This document shows positions 43,493-53,720 of a DNA stretch of 64,000 bases, piece after piece. Location of the stretch: assembly GCA_902797965.1 (NCBI GenBank), contig CADBUY010000002.1, positions 62,001-126,000 of the forward strand, read 5' to 3'. Position 1 is the stretch's first letter. Each line of letters opens with the position of its first letter. A program made the position numbers and the translations under genes. This DNA is from an uncultured bacterium. GTDB taxonomy: Bacteria; Cyanobacteriota; Vampirovibrionia; Gastranaerophilales; Gastranaerophilaceae. The notes beneath the pieces are model-generated. The model worked only from the letters and a program-made list of their open reading frames with translations, was not told the origin of the DNA and made no database searches.

Positions 43493-44887
43493 CTAGAAAG
43501 TATCCGTCTTAATAGGATTTTTAAACTTGGTAATAGAGCCTTGGAACAATAATTTAACAGTTCCTACAGGACCATTTCTGTGTTTTGCAATAATTATCTC
43601 TGCTTCACCTTTATTAGCTGCTTTTTCTGCTTCATCCTCTTCTTCATTAGCATTTTTATAATATTCATCACGATAAATAAACATTACAATATCAGCATCT
43701 TGCTCAATAGATCCTGATTCTCTCAAGTCTGAAAGCATAGGTCTTTTATCAGTTCTGCCCTCAACTGCACGAGATAACTGAGAAAGTGCAATAATCGGAA
43801 CATTGAGTTCTTTAGCTAAAATTTTCAAACCTCTTGATATACTTGAAATCTGCTGCATACGGTCTTCTCTGCCTGTTCCTTCTATAAGCTGCAAATAGTC
43901 AATTACAATTAAACCCAGGTTCTTTTCTGCCATCGCCAGTCGCCTGCACTTGGCTCTTAAATCCGTAATCGTACAGCCTGCTGTATCATCTATATAAATC
44001 TTTGCATCATACAAATCTGCCATTGCTTTTGCGAGTTTATCCCAGTCTTTTGCTTGGACATTACCTGTTTTTAGCCTTTGGGTATCAACTTCAGCTTCTG
44101 AACACATAAGACGTTGAGCAAGCTGATCTTTAGACATTTCTAATGAAAATATCGCTACAGGAACTTTCGCCCTTAGTGCAACATTCTGAGCAATATTAAG
44201 TGCAAAAGCGGTTTTCCCCATAGCAGGACGTGCAGCCAGAATAATCAAATCAGATTTTTGAAGTCCGTTTGTATATGTATCCAAATCATAAAAACCTGTC
44301 GGAACACCTGTTAATTGGCCTTTATTATTTGCTCTTTCTTCAATTTTTTGATAAACATCATTAACAATATCTTTTATTGAGATTAAAGACTTTGAAGCTT
44401 TTTGAGAAGCGATATCAAAAATTAGTTTTTCTGCCTGTTCAAGAGATTCTTCAATAGGATTAACATCATACCCCGTAGATACAATCTCTGAGCCTGCATT
44501 AATCAAAGAACGCTTAATAGCCTTTTCCTGAACAATTTTTGCATAATATTCAACGTTAGCAGTTGTAATAGTGTTATAGCTTAAATCATTAATAAAAGCA
44601 CGACCGCCGACAAGTTCAAGTTTCTGGTTAATATTCAGAGTATCTGATACTGATACTATATCAATATTATCCTGTCCTCCGTTATATAACTGAAGCATTG
44701 CTTCATAGACATATCTGTGTGCCGGTTTATAAAAAGCTTCCGGACTTAAATCTTCTACAATCCTATTCATACAGCTTGGATTAACCAGAATTGCACCTAA
44801 AATAGCCTCTTCCGCTTCTATATTTTGAGGCATTAACTGCGATAAATCTTCTTGCTGTTTTCTTTTGCTAGCGTATGATGTTGACAT
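43493..44887 (-). CDS. dnaB: Replicative DNA helicase DnaB
   Basis: 464 aa. N-terminal primase-interacting domain starts MPQNIEAEEAILGAIL; the RecA-like C-domain has Walker A ARPAMGKTAF, IVIDYLQLI, and SQLSRAVEGRTDKRP / DLRESGSIEQDADIV. Hexameric 5'-3' helicase at the replication fork. No intein is present. AGGGAG precedes the ATG. Confidence 0.98.
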   Translation of the reverse strand: MSTSYASKRKQQEDLSQLMPQNIEAEEAILGAILVNPSCMNRIVEDLSPEAFYKPAHRYVYEAMLQLYNGGQDNIDIVSVSDTLNINQKLELVGGRAFINDLSYNTITTANVEYYAKIVQEKAIKRSLINAGSEIVSTGYDVNPIEESLEQAEKLIFDIASQKASKSLISIKDIVNDVYQKIEERANNKGQLTGVPTGFYDLDTYTNGLQKSDLIILAARPAMGKTAFALNIAQNVALRAKVPVAIFSLEMSKDQLAQRLMCSEAEVDTQRLKTGNVQAKDWDKLAKAMADLYDAKIYIDDTAGCTITDLRAKCRRLAMAEKNLGLIVIDYLQLIEGTGREDRMQQISSISRGLKILAKELNVPIIALSQLSRAVEGRTDKRPMLSDLRESGSIEQDADIVMFIYRDEYYKNANEEEDEAEKAANKGEAEIIIAKHRNGPVGTVKLLFQGSITKFKNPIKTDTF

Positions 44888-44977
44888 GCTTGTACTCCCT
44901 TGTATTTAGAATACCAGTAACTAAAAGTTTAATCAATTATATGTTACAAGGGATTAAGGTAAATTTTTGTAAAAATT

Positions 44978-45013
44978 AAAAGCCATAAATATTTATAAAC
45001 ATTTATGGCTTTT
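44978..45013 (-). terminator. Terminator of proS
   Basis: AAAAGCCATAAAT and ATTTATGGCTTTT form a 13-bp stem; on the minus strand it is followed by AATTTTT. Confidence 0.85.
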
Positions 45014-45030
45014 ATCATAAGTTATATTTG

Positions 45031-46773
45031 TTATTTTAAGTCATGCACTGCACTTACTACAATCTCAGCGGCCTGCTCAGGAGTAATATTTGAAAGTTCT
45101 TCACTTTCTCTTGATTTGAATTCTACAAGTCCTTCCGCAATACCTTTTCCTACAGTAATTCTATATGGAAAGCCTATTAAATCTGCATCTTTAAATTTAA
45201 CCCCTGCTCTTTCATCTCTATCATCAAGAACTGCTTCTACACCATGCTTAAGAAGAGTTTGGTAGATATCATTTGCAGCTTTCATTTGTTGTTCATCTTT
45301 TGTACTTACAGGAATAACAACTGCATGATACGGTGCAATTGCAAGCGGCCAGATAATACCATGATCATCATGGTGAGCTTCAACGGCAGCTGCTGCAGTT
45401 CTTGTAACACCAATACCATAGCAACCCATTACATAAGGCTGTGTTTTTCCGTTTTGGTCTAAAAATACTGCGTTCATTGGTTTTGAATATTTAGTACCTA
45501 ATTGGAAAATATTACCAACTTCTATGCCTCTTGTAACTTTTAGAGGCTTTCCGCAAACAGGACACCTGTCACCTGCTTCTGCAAGACGAATATCCGTTAC
45601 TGTTTCAGGAAGCTCAACATCAGCACCCCAGTTGTATCCAACTCCATGAACATCTTTTCTATTAATACCGATAACAAAGTCTTTCATGTCCTTAACTGTT
45701 TCATCTGCTACAACTTTTATTTTGTAACCGTTATATTCTTTTAATCCTTGAGGTCCAATGAATCCTTTTTCTGAGTCAAACCCATTTACACCCATCATTT
45801 CTTCAATTTCGCCTGCGGTTGCAATTCTTATATCAGTTCCGCCTACCGCATTCATAAGCTTTGTTTCTTCAACTGTTCTGTCAGCTCTGATTAAAGCTAA
45901 CACAGGAGCTTTATCAACAATATAAACAAGTGTTTTTACAATTACTGTAGCCGGAATATTCAAAAATGCAGTCAATTCCTCAATTGAATGAGTATTAGGA
46001 GTATCAATAACCTTAGCTTCTGTCCAATCACCAACAATTTTTGCATCTGGAAGTTTTGAAACTGCATGATTTGAATTTGCTGCATAATCACAATCACAAT
46101 AGAATACATCATTCTCACCTGAGTCTTGGTCTGTGATTACCATAAATTCGTGGCTTACACTTCCGCCAATTGCACCTGAATCTGACTGAACCGCTTTTGT
46201 ATCAAGTCCGCATCTTTTGAAAATACGGGTGTATGCTTCCCACATATTTTTGTATTCTTTTTCTAGTCCTTCCTGATTGACGTCAAAACTGTATGCGTCC
46301 TTCATTATAAATTCACGACCTCTTAAAAGTCCGAAACGAGGACGTCTTTCGTCTCTGAATTTTGACTGAATTTGATACAAATTTACAGGTAATTGTTTAT
46401 ATGACTTAAGACCGTCACGAGCGATTGCCGTAATTATTTCTTCATGAGTAGGTCCAAGGCACATTTCCCTGCCATGTCTGTCTTTTAATCTCATAAGTTC
46501 ACCGCCGTATGCACCCCATCTGCCTGATTCTTCCCAGAGTTCTTTTGGCTGAACAAACGGCATTAAAAGTTCCTGAGCACCGGCTCTATCCATTTCTTCT
46601 CGAATTATATTTTCTACTTTTCTTATAACTCTCCACATTAACGGTAAATAGTTATAAACACCCATTGCGAGTTTTCTTATATAACCTGCTCTTACGAGAA
46701 GTTTATGTGAAATAACTTCTGCATCAGACGGAAACTCTCTTAAAGTCTGAACAAACAATTTTGACATTTTCAT
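45031..46773 (-). CDS. proS: Prolyl-tRNA synthetase
   Basis: 580 aa, bacterial type. Class II motifs: VENIIREEMDRAGAQELLMPF, motif 2 in FRDERRPRFGLLRGREFIMKDAYSF, the INS editing insertion between about residues 230 and 400, and the C-terminal anticodon-binding domain. Loads proline on tRNA-Pro. AGAGGAAA precedes the ATG. Confidence 0.98.
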   Translation of the reverse strand: MKMSKLFVQTLREFPSDAEVISHKLLVRAGYIRKLAMGVYNYLPLMWRVIRKVENIIREEMDRAGAQELLMPFVQPKELWEESGRWGAYGGELMRLKDRHGREMCLGPTHEEIITAIARDGLKSYKQLPVNLYQIQSKFRDERRPRFGLLRGREFIMKDAYSFDVNQEGLEKEYKNMWEAYTRIFKRCGLDTKAVQSDSGAIGGSVSHEFMVITDQDSGENDVFYCDCDYAANSNHAVSKLPDAKIVGDWTEAKVIDTPNTHSIEELTAFLNIPATVIVKTLVYIVDKAPVLALIRADRTVEETKLMNAVGGTDIRIATAGEIEEMMGVNGFDSEKGFIGPQGLKEYNGYKIKVVADETVKDMKDFVIGINRKDVHGVGYNWGADVELPETVTDIRLAEAGDRCPVCGKPLKVTRGIEVGNIFQLGTKYSKPMNAVFLDQNGKTQPYVMGCYGIGVTRTAAAAVEAHHDDHGIIWPLAIAPYHAVVIPVSTKDEQQMKAANDIYQTLLKHGVEAVLDDRDERAGVKFKDADLIGFPYRITVGKGIAEGLVEFKSRESEELSNITPEQAAEIVVSAVHDLK

Positions 46774-46933
46774 AATATTTTTCCTCTAATTTCCATTTGT
46801 GATACAAAAATTTTACCACAGAAAAAGGTGTAAATAAAAAGTGGTAAATAAACAAGAGTAATATTTTTATATTAAATATTAATTAATGATTAATTTTGTT
46901 TGATTTTTGAAAAAAAATATTAAAATAAAAATA

Positions 46934-46982
46934 GAAAGGGTAATAAAATTATACCCTTTCCTTAAACCTCACCCAAGTGAGG
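46934..46982. repeat. Two hairpins upstream of clpB, one GC-rich
   Basis: GAAAGGGTA (46934-46942) pairs with TACCCTTTC (46952-46960); then CCTCAC-CCAA-GTGAGG at 46967-46982. The second resembles the G/C palindromes at 1836 and 19114. No CIRCE operator (TTAGCACTC-N9-GAGTGCTAA) is present. Confidence 0.55.
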
Positions 46983-47009
46983 GAACAGTAAAATAAGCGG
47001 AGTTAAAAT

Positions 47010-49601
47010 ATGATTAATTTTGAAAAATTTACTAATTATTCTCAAGAAATAATCTTTGCAGCAAATGCAAAAAAAGATTTTTATAAAAATACGGAAGTTC
47101 AGCCGGAACATATTTTAATGGCGATGATTGAGGATAAAGGAATCTCTAAGGATTACTTGGAAGAATTAAAGCTTTTGAACCAAAACTTTATCAACGAGAT
47201 TGTTGCAAGAATTAAATCATTTCCGACAATTGCATCGCCATCAGGCGGACAACAGGTATTTTTATCTCGTGATACAAATACATTACTGGAAGTTGCAACA
47301 CAAGAAGCTCAAAATTTAAAAGATGAGTTTATAGGAATTGAATGTGTCCTGCTTGCGATGACAAAACTCGAAGGGGTAAATATAACCGAACTTTTGAAAA
47401 AACATGGTGTTAATACTAATTCGGTTCTTAACGCTATGAGAAAGATAAGAGGTAATAAAAAAGTGGATACTAAAAATGCAGAAGAAAATATGAAAGCACT
47501 TGAAAAATATTCAACAGACTTAACAGAACGTGCAAGAAAGGGTAAATTAGACCCTGTTATTGGCAGAGATGAAGAAGTCAGACGTATTATTCAGGTCTTG
47601 AATAGAAGAACAAAAAACAACCCTGTTTTAATCGGTGAACCAGGGGTTGGTAAAACAGCTATTGTTGAGGGTTTGGCTCAAAGAATTATAAGAGGTGATG
47701 TTCCTGAAAGTCTGAAAGAAGTAAAACTTATCTCTCTTGACCTTGGCGCACTTGTTGCCGGTGCAAAATTCAGAGGTGAGTTTGAAGAAAGACTAAAAGC
47801 CGTGCTTAAAGAGGTTCAGGAGTCGAACGGTGAAATAGTTATGTTCATTGATGAACTTCATACAGTTGTAGGTGCGGGTGCAACAGAGGGTTCAATGGAT
47901 GCCGGCAACTTATTAAAACCAATGCTAGCAAGAGGCGAACTAAGAACAATCGGTGCTACTACCGTTAATGAATACAGAAAATACATTGAAAAAGACCCGG
48001 CTCTTGAAAGACGTTTTCAACCGGTTTTAGTTGATGAGCCGTCAGTTGAAGATACTATCTCAATATTAAGAGGTCTGAAAGGCAAGTACGAAGTTCACCA
48101 TGGAGTCAGAATTTTGGATAGCGCACTTATTGCTGCGGCACAACTCTCTGACAGATACATTACGGATAGATTTTTACCTGATAAAGCTATTGATTTAATT
48201 GATGAAGCAGCTTCTGCTTTGCGTATTGAAATTGATTCAATGCCTGAAGAAATCGATGTTATGATGAGGCAGAAAATTCAGTTGGAAATAGAAAGAGAAG
48301 CTCTTAAAAAAGAAACTTCTCCTGAAAGCATAGCTAAAATAGATAAATTAACTTCCGAGATAGATGAACTCAACGGGAAAATTGATAAGATGAAAGCTCA
48401 ATGGGAAGTTGAAAAAAATACAATTACAGGTGAAGCAGGTATTAAAGAAGAAATTGATAAAGTTAAGACCAAGATTGCGGAAGCTGAACGTAATACAGAT
48501 TTGCAGACTGCTGCAGAACTTAAATATGGTAAGTTAATGGAGTTAGAAAAGAAACTTCAATCAATTCAAGGCAAAGAGAAAAGCGAAAACAGACTTCTAA
48601 AAGAAGAAATTGACGGTGACGATATCGCAAACATTGTTTCAAAATGGACAGGAATCCCTGTTAATAAACTTGTTGAGAGTGAAATGCAAAAGCTCTTAAG
48701 AATGGAAGATGTTTTACATAAACGTCTAATCGGACAAGAAGAAGCTGTTAATACTGTTTCAGATGCTATTCGTCGTGCAAGGTCGGGACTTAAAGACCCT
48801 AAACGTCCTATAGGTACATTTATTTTCTTAGGTCCGACAGGTGTTGGTAAAACTGAACTTGCTAAGACTTTGGCAGAATTCTTGTTTAATGACGAAGATG
48901 CAATTGTAAGAATTGATATGTCAGAATATATGGAAAAACATAACGTAGCAAGATTAGTTGGTGCTCCTCCGGGATACGTCGGATACGAAGAAGGCGGACA
49001 ACTAACTGAAGCGGTTAGAAGAAAACCTTATTCAGTAGTTCTTTTTGATGAGATTGAAAAAGCTCATCCTGACGTATTTAATATTATGCTCCAAATATTT
49101 GATGACGGAAGATTAACGGATTCTAAAGGAAGAACAGTTGATTTTAAAAATACGGTAATCATTATGACATCAAATATCGGAAGTGATATTATTTTGGAAG
49201 ATTCTATTAATAACGCAGGCGGAAACTTTGAAGAAACAAAAGAAAAAGTTAACGCTGTTATGAGAGAACGTTTTAAACCTGAATTCTTAAACAGAGTTGA
49301 CGAAACAATTTTCTTCAAAGGTTTGACGATGGAACAATTATCTTCTATTGTTGATATACAGATAGAAAATTTAAGAAAACTTCTTAAAGACCACAATATG
49401 ACTTGTGAGATTACGGAAGACGCAAAAGAACTTCTTGCAAGAAGAGGGTTTAACCCAATCTATGGTGCAAGACCTCTCAAACGTGTAATCAGGCAACTGG
49501 TAGAAAACCCTCTGTCTAAGTTAATCTTAAGTCAAAAATTTATAGATGGTGATTGCATTAAAATAGATGCAAATAATGACGAGATTACATTCAACAAATA
49601 A
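47010..49601 (+). CDS. clpB: ATP-dependent disaggregase ClpB
   Basis: 863 aa. Clp N-domain repeats (about 1-150), first AAA domain with GEPGVGKT and VMFIDELHT, a coiled-coil middle domain (about 400-525) that distinguishes ClpB from ClpA/ClpC, and second AAA domain with [12 protein letters not shown] and LFDEIEKAH. Works with DnaK to rescue aggregated proteins. GCGGAG precedes the ATG. Heat-shock regulation is not visible in the sequence. Confidence 0.97.
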   Translation: MINFEKFTNYSQEIIFAANAKKDFYKNTEVQPEHILMAMIEDKGISKDYLEELKLLNQNFINEIVARIKSFPTIASPSGGQQVFLSRDTNTLLEVATQEAQNLKDEFIGIECVLLAMTKLEGVNITELLKKHGVNTNSVLNAMRKIRGNKKVDTKNAEENMKALEKYSTDLTERARKGKLDPVIGRDEEVRRIIQVLNRRTKNNPVLIGEPGVGKTAIVEGLAQRIIRGDVPESLKEVKLISLDLGALVAGAKFRGEFEERLKAVLKEVQESNGEIVMFIDELHTVVGAGATEGSMDAGNLLKPMLARGELRTIGATTVNEYRKYIEKDPALERRFQPVLVDEPSVEDTISILRGLKGKYEVHHGVRILDSALIAAAQLSDRYITDRFLPDKAIDLIDEAASALRIEIDSMPEEIDVMMRQKIQLEIEREALKKETSPESIAKIDKLTSEIDELNGKIDKMKAQWEVEKNTITGEAGIKEEIDKVKTKIAEAERNTDLQTAAELKYGKLMELEKKLQSIQGKEKSENRLLKEEIDGDDIANIVSKWTGIPVNKLVESEMQKLLRMEDVLHKRLIGQEEAVNTVSDAIRRARSGLKDPKRPIGTFIFLGPTGVGKTELAKTLAEFLFNDEDAIVRIDMSEYMEKHNVARLVGAPPGYVGYEEGGQLTEAVRRKPYSVVLFDEIEKAHPDVFNIMLQIFDDGRLTDSKGRTVDFKNTVIIMTSNIGSDIILEDSINNAGGNFEETKEKVNAVMRERFKPEFLNRVDETIFFKGLTMEQLSSIVDIQIENLRKLLKDHNMTCEITEDAKELLARRGFNPIYGARPLKRVIRQLVENPLSKLILSQKFIDGDCIKIDANNDEITFNK

Positions 49602-49617
49602 TATTTATGAATATACT

Positions 49618-49653
49618 AAAACAGGACAAGCCTTTGCGTTTGTCCTGTTTTTA
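49618..49653. terminator. Bidirectional terminator
   Basis: AAAACAGGACAA and TTGTCCTGTTTT form a 12-bp stem between convergent clpB and the anti-sigma gene. Confidence 0.9.
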
Positions 49654-49659
49654 TATTAA

Positions 49660-50211
49660 TTAATCTAAAGATAACATATATACTACTATTGCACTAATCA
49701 GCAAAACACTCATTACGAATGCAAATGCAACAGTAATAAGAGGATTAAAGCTCAATTCATTTTTCTCATTTGAATTCATTTGCTTCATTACGGATTTAGC
49801 AAAATCCGGCTTTGTCTCCGATTTTGATTTGCGAAAAGAATCTTTCATAAGTTTTCGTATTCGAAAAGCGTCCTCTAAATCTTTTCTTGCTTTCTTATTT
49901 GTAATTGTATATTTTTTCATCTTTACACTTTCCTCCTCAGGAAGTTCATTATCCACATAGGCAGATAAATTATTCTTAAAAAACTGATATTGTCTGTTAG
50001 AATGAGTAGTCGTAGAGTATACTTCATCCTCTTCTTCTTTATTTTTTGTATTTTTAAAATCTGCAAAAAGTGAGTTTATTATATTAAACTTTGCTCTGCA
50101 TGCAGGACACTCTCTCAGATGTTCCTCCACTTTCTTTTTCAAAGCGTCAGATAAATCTCCGTCTATATAAAAAGAGATTAAAACATCCATTTGTAAACAT
50201 GTTATTTCCAT
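49660..50211 (-). CDS. Zinc-finger anti-sigma factor, membrane anchored
   Basis: 183 aa. The N-terminal anti-sigma zinc finger shows HLRECPAC (H-x3-C-x2-C). A second similar helical unit (about 80-130) lacks the metal ligands. One membrane helix lies at about 157-180, leaving almost no extracytoplasmic part. It would hold the ECF sigma factor encoded just upstream at the membrane. AAGGAG precedes the ATG and the start overlaps the sigma gene stop by one base. Confidence 0.85.
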   Translation of the reverse strand: MEITCLQMDVLISFYIDGDLSDALKKKVEEHLRECPACRAKFNIINSLFADFKNTKNKEEEDEVYSTTTHSNRQYQFFKNNLSAYVDNELPEEESVKMKKYTITNKKARKDLEDAFRIRKLMKDSFRKSKSETKPDFAKSVMKQMNSNEKNELSFNPLITVAFAFVMSVLLISAIVVYMLSLD

Positions 50212-50795
50212 TAAATAAACTCCTTTAACTGTTCCTGTAATTTTCCTCTGGCTCTTGATATTCTTGATTTTACCGTTCCTATGGTTGTATTGGTCAATCG
50301 TGAAATATCTTCATAGCTCAAGCCTTCAAATTCTCTTAAAACAATCACTACACGAAGATTATCAGGCAAATTCAGCAGTGCATATTTTATAATTTTATCC
50401 ATCTCTGAAAATAAACATTTTTCCCCGGGTTCACATCCGATTTTATCTTTTATTTCCAAAAGTTTATCTTCATCAATATCAACGTTTGTATCTTTTGAAT
50501 GTTTTCTTGTATAGTCATAATAAGTATTTGTCACTATATGATTAAGCCACGACTTAAAACATTTCGTATCCTTTAATGAATTTATACACTTTGCAGTTTT
50601 AAGAAGAGCTTCTTGAGTTAAATCTGCAATATCCTGACGTTTTTCCGTCAAGTAACTGAACATTCCAAATACATTTTTTTGGATTCTCCTGATTAATTCT
50701 TCAAGAGCCTTTATATCACCATCCTGAGATAGTTTTATTATCGTATTCATATCACTCTTCTTATAATCGGCATTTTGCACACCAAAATTCTCCAT
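50211..50795 (-). CDS. ECF-type RNA polymerase sigma factor
   Basis: 194 aa with sigma-2 region (IADLTQEALLKTAKCI, FKSWLNHIVTNTYYDYTRK) and sigma-4 region (LPDNLRVVIVLREFEGLSYEDISRLTNTTIGTVKSRISRARGKL). Overlaps its anti-sigma partner. The annotated ATG at 50795 has no ribosome site; an internal ATG at 50750 with GAAGAG upstream would give a 179-aa protein closer to family length. The regulon cannot be read from the window. Confidence 0.9.
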   Translation of the reverse strand: MENFGVQNADYKKSDMNTIIKLSQDGDIKALEELIRRIQKNVFGMFSYLTEKRQDIADLTQEALLKTAKCINSLKDTKCFKSWLNHIVTNTYYDYTRKHSKDTNVDIDEDKLLEIKDKIGCEPGEKCLFSEMDKIIKYALLNLPDNLRVVIVLREFEGLSYEDISRLTNTTIGTVKSRISRARGKLQEQLKEFI

Positions 50796-50850
50796 TATTA
50801 CTCATGATATGGAGTTCGTAAAAATTTTAAATTAGCCGACCTAACAGTTA

Positions 50851-53673
50851 TTATTTATTCATCAGGCTATCTAAAAATTCTTTGTTGGCATCTAAAGTAT
50901 CCTGAGTTGCAGTAATTGAATAAACAGGGTGGGTTGAGAAAACTTTTTTTGCAAACTCAGTTACATCTTCCTTTGTAATTTTATCAACTTCGTTATAAAT
51001 TTTATTTCTTAATTCTATATTATATTTAGAATCCATGCCGGCTTCTATTGCTGACATTTTGGCATAATTACCTTCTGTATTAAGTAATGAAGCTTTTATT
51101 GCACGTTTTGCAATATCTAAATCTTCATCGGTGAAGTTACCGCTAATGAGTTCATTAATTTGATTATTAAAACCGTTAATTGATTTTTTCACGTTATCGT
51201 AACTTACTTCGCCAATATCTTTATTATCAGTTGTTGTCAGTATATTCAAAACAACTTGTCCCTGATTGCCGTTTGAATACAAATCAGAATGAACTGAATA
51301 AGCAAGGTTTTGTTTTTCTCTTAAATTGTCGAATAAACCAATGCTTGAACCTGAAAGAATAGAATTCATAACCGGAGCAACAGCTTTTTCCTTAATAGTA
51401 TTATTATATTTGAACCTAAATACTTGAGAAATATCAGCCTGTGAATTAAAGTTTGGGAACGAAAATACCATTGGCTGCTCTACTTCTTTGTAGATTTCAA
51501 TTGGTCTGTATATGTTCGGTTCAACTTCTTTAAATCTGCTAACAGCTTTTAATACATTTGTTTTAACTTCTTTTTCATAATTTTGCGGAATATTTGCAGT
51601 TACAATTCCCCTGGAATTTTTGACTAAATAATTATGTAATTCTTGTACATCTTCTACTGTTATACTATCTAAGTTATTATAAATTTCACTTCTTGTAAAT
51701 GCATACGGATTCATTACACTATCAAACTGATTTTGAATATAAGAAGATGATATTTTTGCTCTATCCATTCTGTCTTTAATATGTGAAACAGCCTTTTTAA
51801 TATTTTCTTCCGTAATATTTGGATTATACAGAAGTTCTTTCATTGCAGCCAGTCCAAGCTGATAATTTTCCAAGTCACCGCACATCATAAGTCCAATACC
51901 GCCATTCCCCGCGGTTGCATTTATGGATAAGTTATTTTTATCCTTAAATTCCTCAAACTTGTCTGCACTCACATTTTTAAGACCGATTGTATATATCTCG
52001 TTCAAGACTTCAGTAACACCTGCTTTTTTGGTATAAGGAACATTATTATACAATTTCATTGATACATTAACATTATTTGATTTTGTATTATAAAAACCAA
52101 CGTCATAATTATTACTCAATTTATATTCACTTATTTCTGAGGTATCAATAGGTAATCTTTCTTTACCTTTAAAAGATAAAGCATTATTATTTACCCCTGC
52201 CGCCTCGTTAGTTCCTTCTAATCCCTTGTCTGCTACAGGGTGAATTACAGTTACTGCGGCTTTATTGATATCAAAGTATTCCTTTATTGCATCAGATAAT
52301 TCTTCCGGCGTAATTTCTTCCAGAATTTTATTATATTTTGTTAAATAATCTAATCCGTTATCAAGAACCGAATAACCGACTATATCATTAACAGAGCCTG
52401 AATGTTCAAGAATGTCTTCATTTTGCTGTTTCAATCTCTGTTTTAATCGTTCTGTCGTTTCTGAACTAATTTGTCTATTTTGTCCCAGAGTTTCAAATAT
52501 AATTTTCAAAGAGTTTTCGCAATTTTCTTCACCGGGAGCAAGTGCTATGAACCCAAGACGAGGATTATTCGGATTTGTTGAGATTTTCTCGTCACTTATA
52601 ATCGGATAAGCGTTCTTTTTCTTTAATTTTGTAATCATTCCTGCTTCGTGAGAGCTTAAATAAGTTGAGGCAAGCTCAAACAGGATTTTTCCTTTGATAT
52701 CATTATTTTTAGGACCAGCAAATCCGATTACTATTTCTGCGGAATTTGTTTTATCTGACTTAAAGTCTTTTCTTATTGTCTTATTAAGCGGAATAAGTTT
52801 TTCTTCAAATTTTGTTCCCTTTGAAACTTTTTTAGAAGTAAAGTTCTTAGAAACAAGTTTCATTACTTCTTCAGGATTAACATCGCCTGTTATTACAATA
52901 TTCGTATTATCAGGTGTGTAATAAGTGTTATAGTAGTTCACAACATCTTCTCTTGTCAAATTCTGTATATGAGCAACACTTCCTCCAACAAGTTCATCAG
53001 CAGGATTTTTTACATTAAATAGAGTCCTTACAGTCTGATCCATTGCAACAGTCTGTGGTTCATCAAGAATCATATTAATTTCAGATGAAACAGGACCTTT
53101 TTCCTTTGTTATCATGTCTTCAGAAAGTTTTAAATCCTCAGCCATGGCAGCTATAACCCTAATCTGAGTTTCCAAATCTTTTTCTTCCAACAAAGGCGCT
53201 GAATTAACATAATCCGTTATTGCATAATTTGTGCTTGCATTTGCCCAGCCGCCCAGTTTATCTATCTTTTTGAACGAGTCACCCTGTTTTAATTCTATAT
53301 GACCATTTTCACCATTTGTACCGTTAAACGCCATGTGCTCCAAAAAATGGCTTATACCTTTTATATTTGCCGTTTCGTTCATTGAACCTACATTAACATA
53401 GCTTTTAACGACAGCAGGTGAACCTTTCATCGGAACGACAGTAACTTTATATCCGTTTGACATTTTGTAACTGTAAACTTCAAGTCCGTTATCAAGCCTG
53501 TCAACAGATGTTTGCTTATAATTTACCGGCACTACTACTCTATAATCGGGTGTAATATTACTCAACTCTTTTACTTGTTTTTCTGCTTTGTTTACAGGCG
53601 TAAAACTGTCAGGGGTACTTACTTGGGCACTCCTGAATACAATATTATTTACACCTGAAACCTTCATTACCAT
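50851..53673 (-). CDS. M16 (pitrilysin/insulinase) family zinc peptidase, full-length tandem form
   Basis: 940 aa, two fused M16 halves. The N-terminal half has the inverted zinc motif HFLEH at residues 109-113, with the downstream Glu region. The C-terminal half lacks the zinc motif and is the usual non-catalytic lobe. No signal peptide: the N-terminus is a ~45-residue disordered tail beginning VSGVNNIVFRSAQ. No Shine-Dalgarno precedes either candidate ATG (53673 or 53667). Cytosolic oligopeptide degradation is the default role. Confidence 0.88.
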   Translation of the reverse strand: MVMKVSGVNNIVFRSAQVSTPDSFTPVNKAEKQVKELSNITPDYRVVVPVNYKQTSVDRLDNGLEVYSYKMSNGYKVTVVPMKGSPAVVKSYVNVGSMNETANIKGISHFLEHMAFNGTNGENGHIELKQGDSFKKIDKLGGWANASTNYAITDYVNSAPLLEEKDLETQIRVIAAMAEDLKLSEDMITKEKGPVSSEINMILDEPQTVAMDQTVRTLFNVKNPADELVGGSVAHIQNLTREDVVNYYNTYYTPDNTNIVITGDVNPEEVMKLVSKNFTSKKVSKGTKFEEKLIPLNKTIRKDFKSDKTNSAEIVIGFAGPKNNDIKGKILFELASTYLSSHEAGMITKLKKKNAYPIISDEKISTNPNNPRLGFIALAPGEENCENSLKIIFETLGQNRQISSETTERLKQRLKQQNEDILEHSGSVNDIVGYSVLDNGLDYLTKYNKILEEITPEELSDAIKEYFDINKAAVTVIHPVADKGLEGTNEAAGVNNNALSFKGKERLPIDTSEISEYKLSNNYDVGFYNTKSNNVNVSMKLYNNVPYTKKAGVTEVLNEIYTIGLKNVSADKFEEFKDKNNLSINATAGNGGIGLMMCGDLENYQLGLAAMKELLYNPNITEENIKKAVSHIKDRMDRAKISSSYIQNQFDSVMNPYAFTRSEIYNNLDSITVEDVQELHNYLVKNSRGIVTANIPQNYEKEVKTNVLKAVSRFKEVEPNIYRPIEIYKEVEQPMVFSFPNFNSQADISQVFRFKYNNTIKEKAVAPVMNSILSGSSIGLFDNLREKQNLAYSVHSDLYSNGNQGQVVLNILTTTDNKDIGEVSYDNVKKSINGFNNQINELISGNFTDEDLDIAKRAIKASLLNTEGNYAKMSAIEAGMDSKYNIELRNKIYNEVDKITKEDVTEFAKKVFSTHPVYSITATQDTLDANKEFLDSLMNK

Positions 53674-53720
53674 ACATATATAAAAACAGCTTTTATTTGA
53701 TAATTGCCACTTTGTTAAGA

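Noticed and set aside
46774-47009. CIRCE (HrcA) operator for clpB
   Set aside because: No TTAGCACTC-N9-GAGTGCTAA is present; the visible hairpins are of different sequence.
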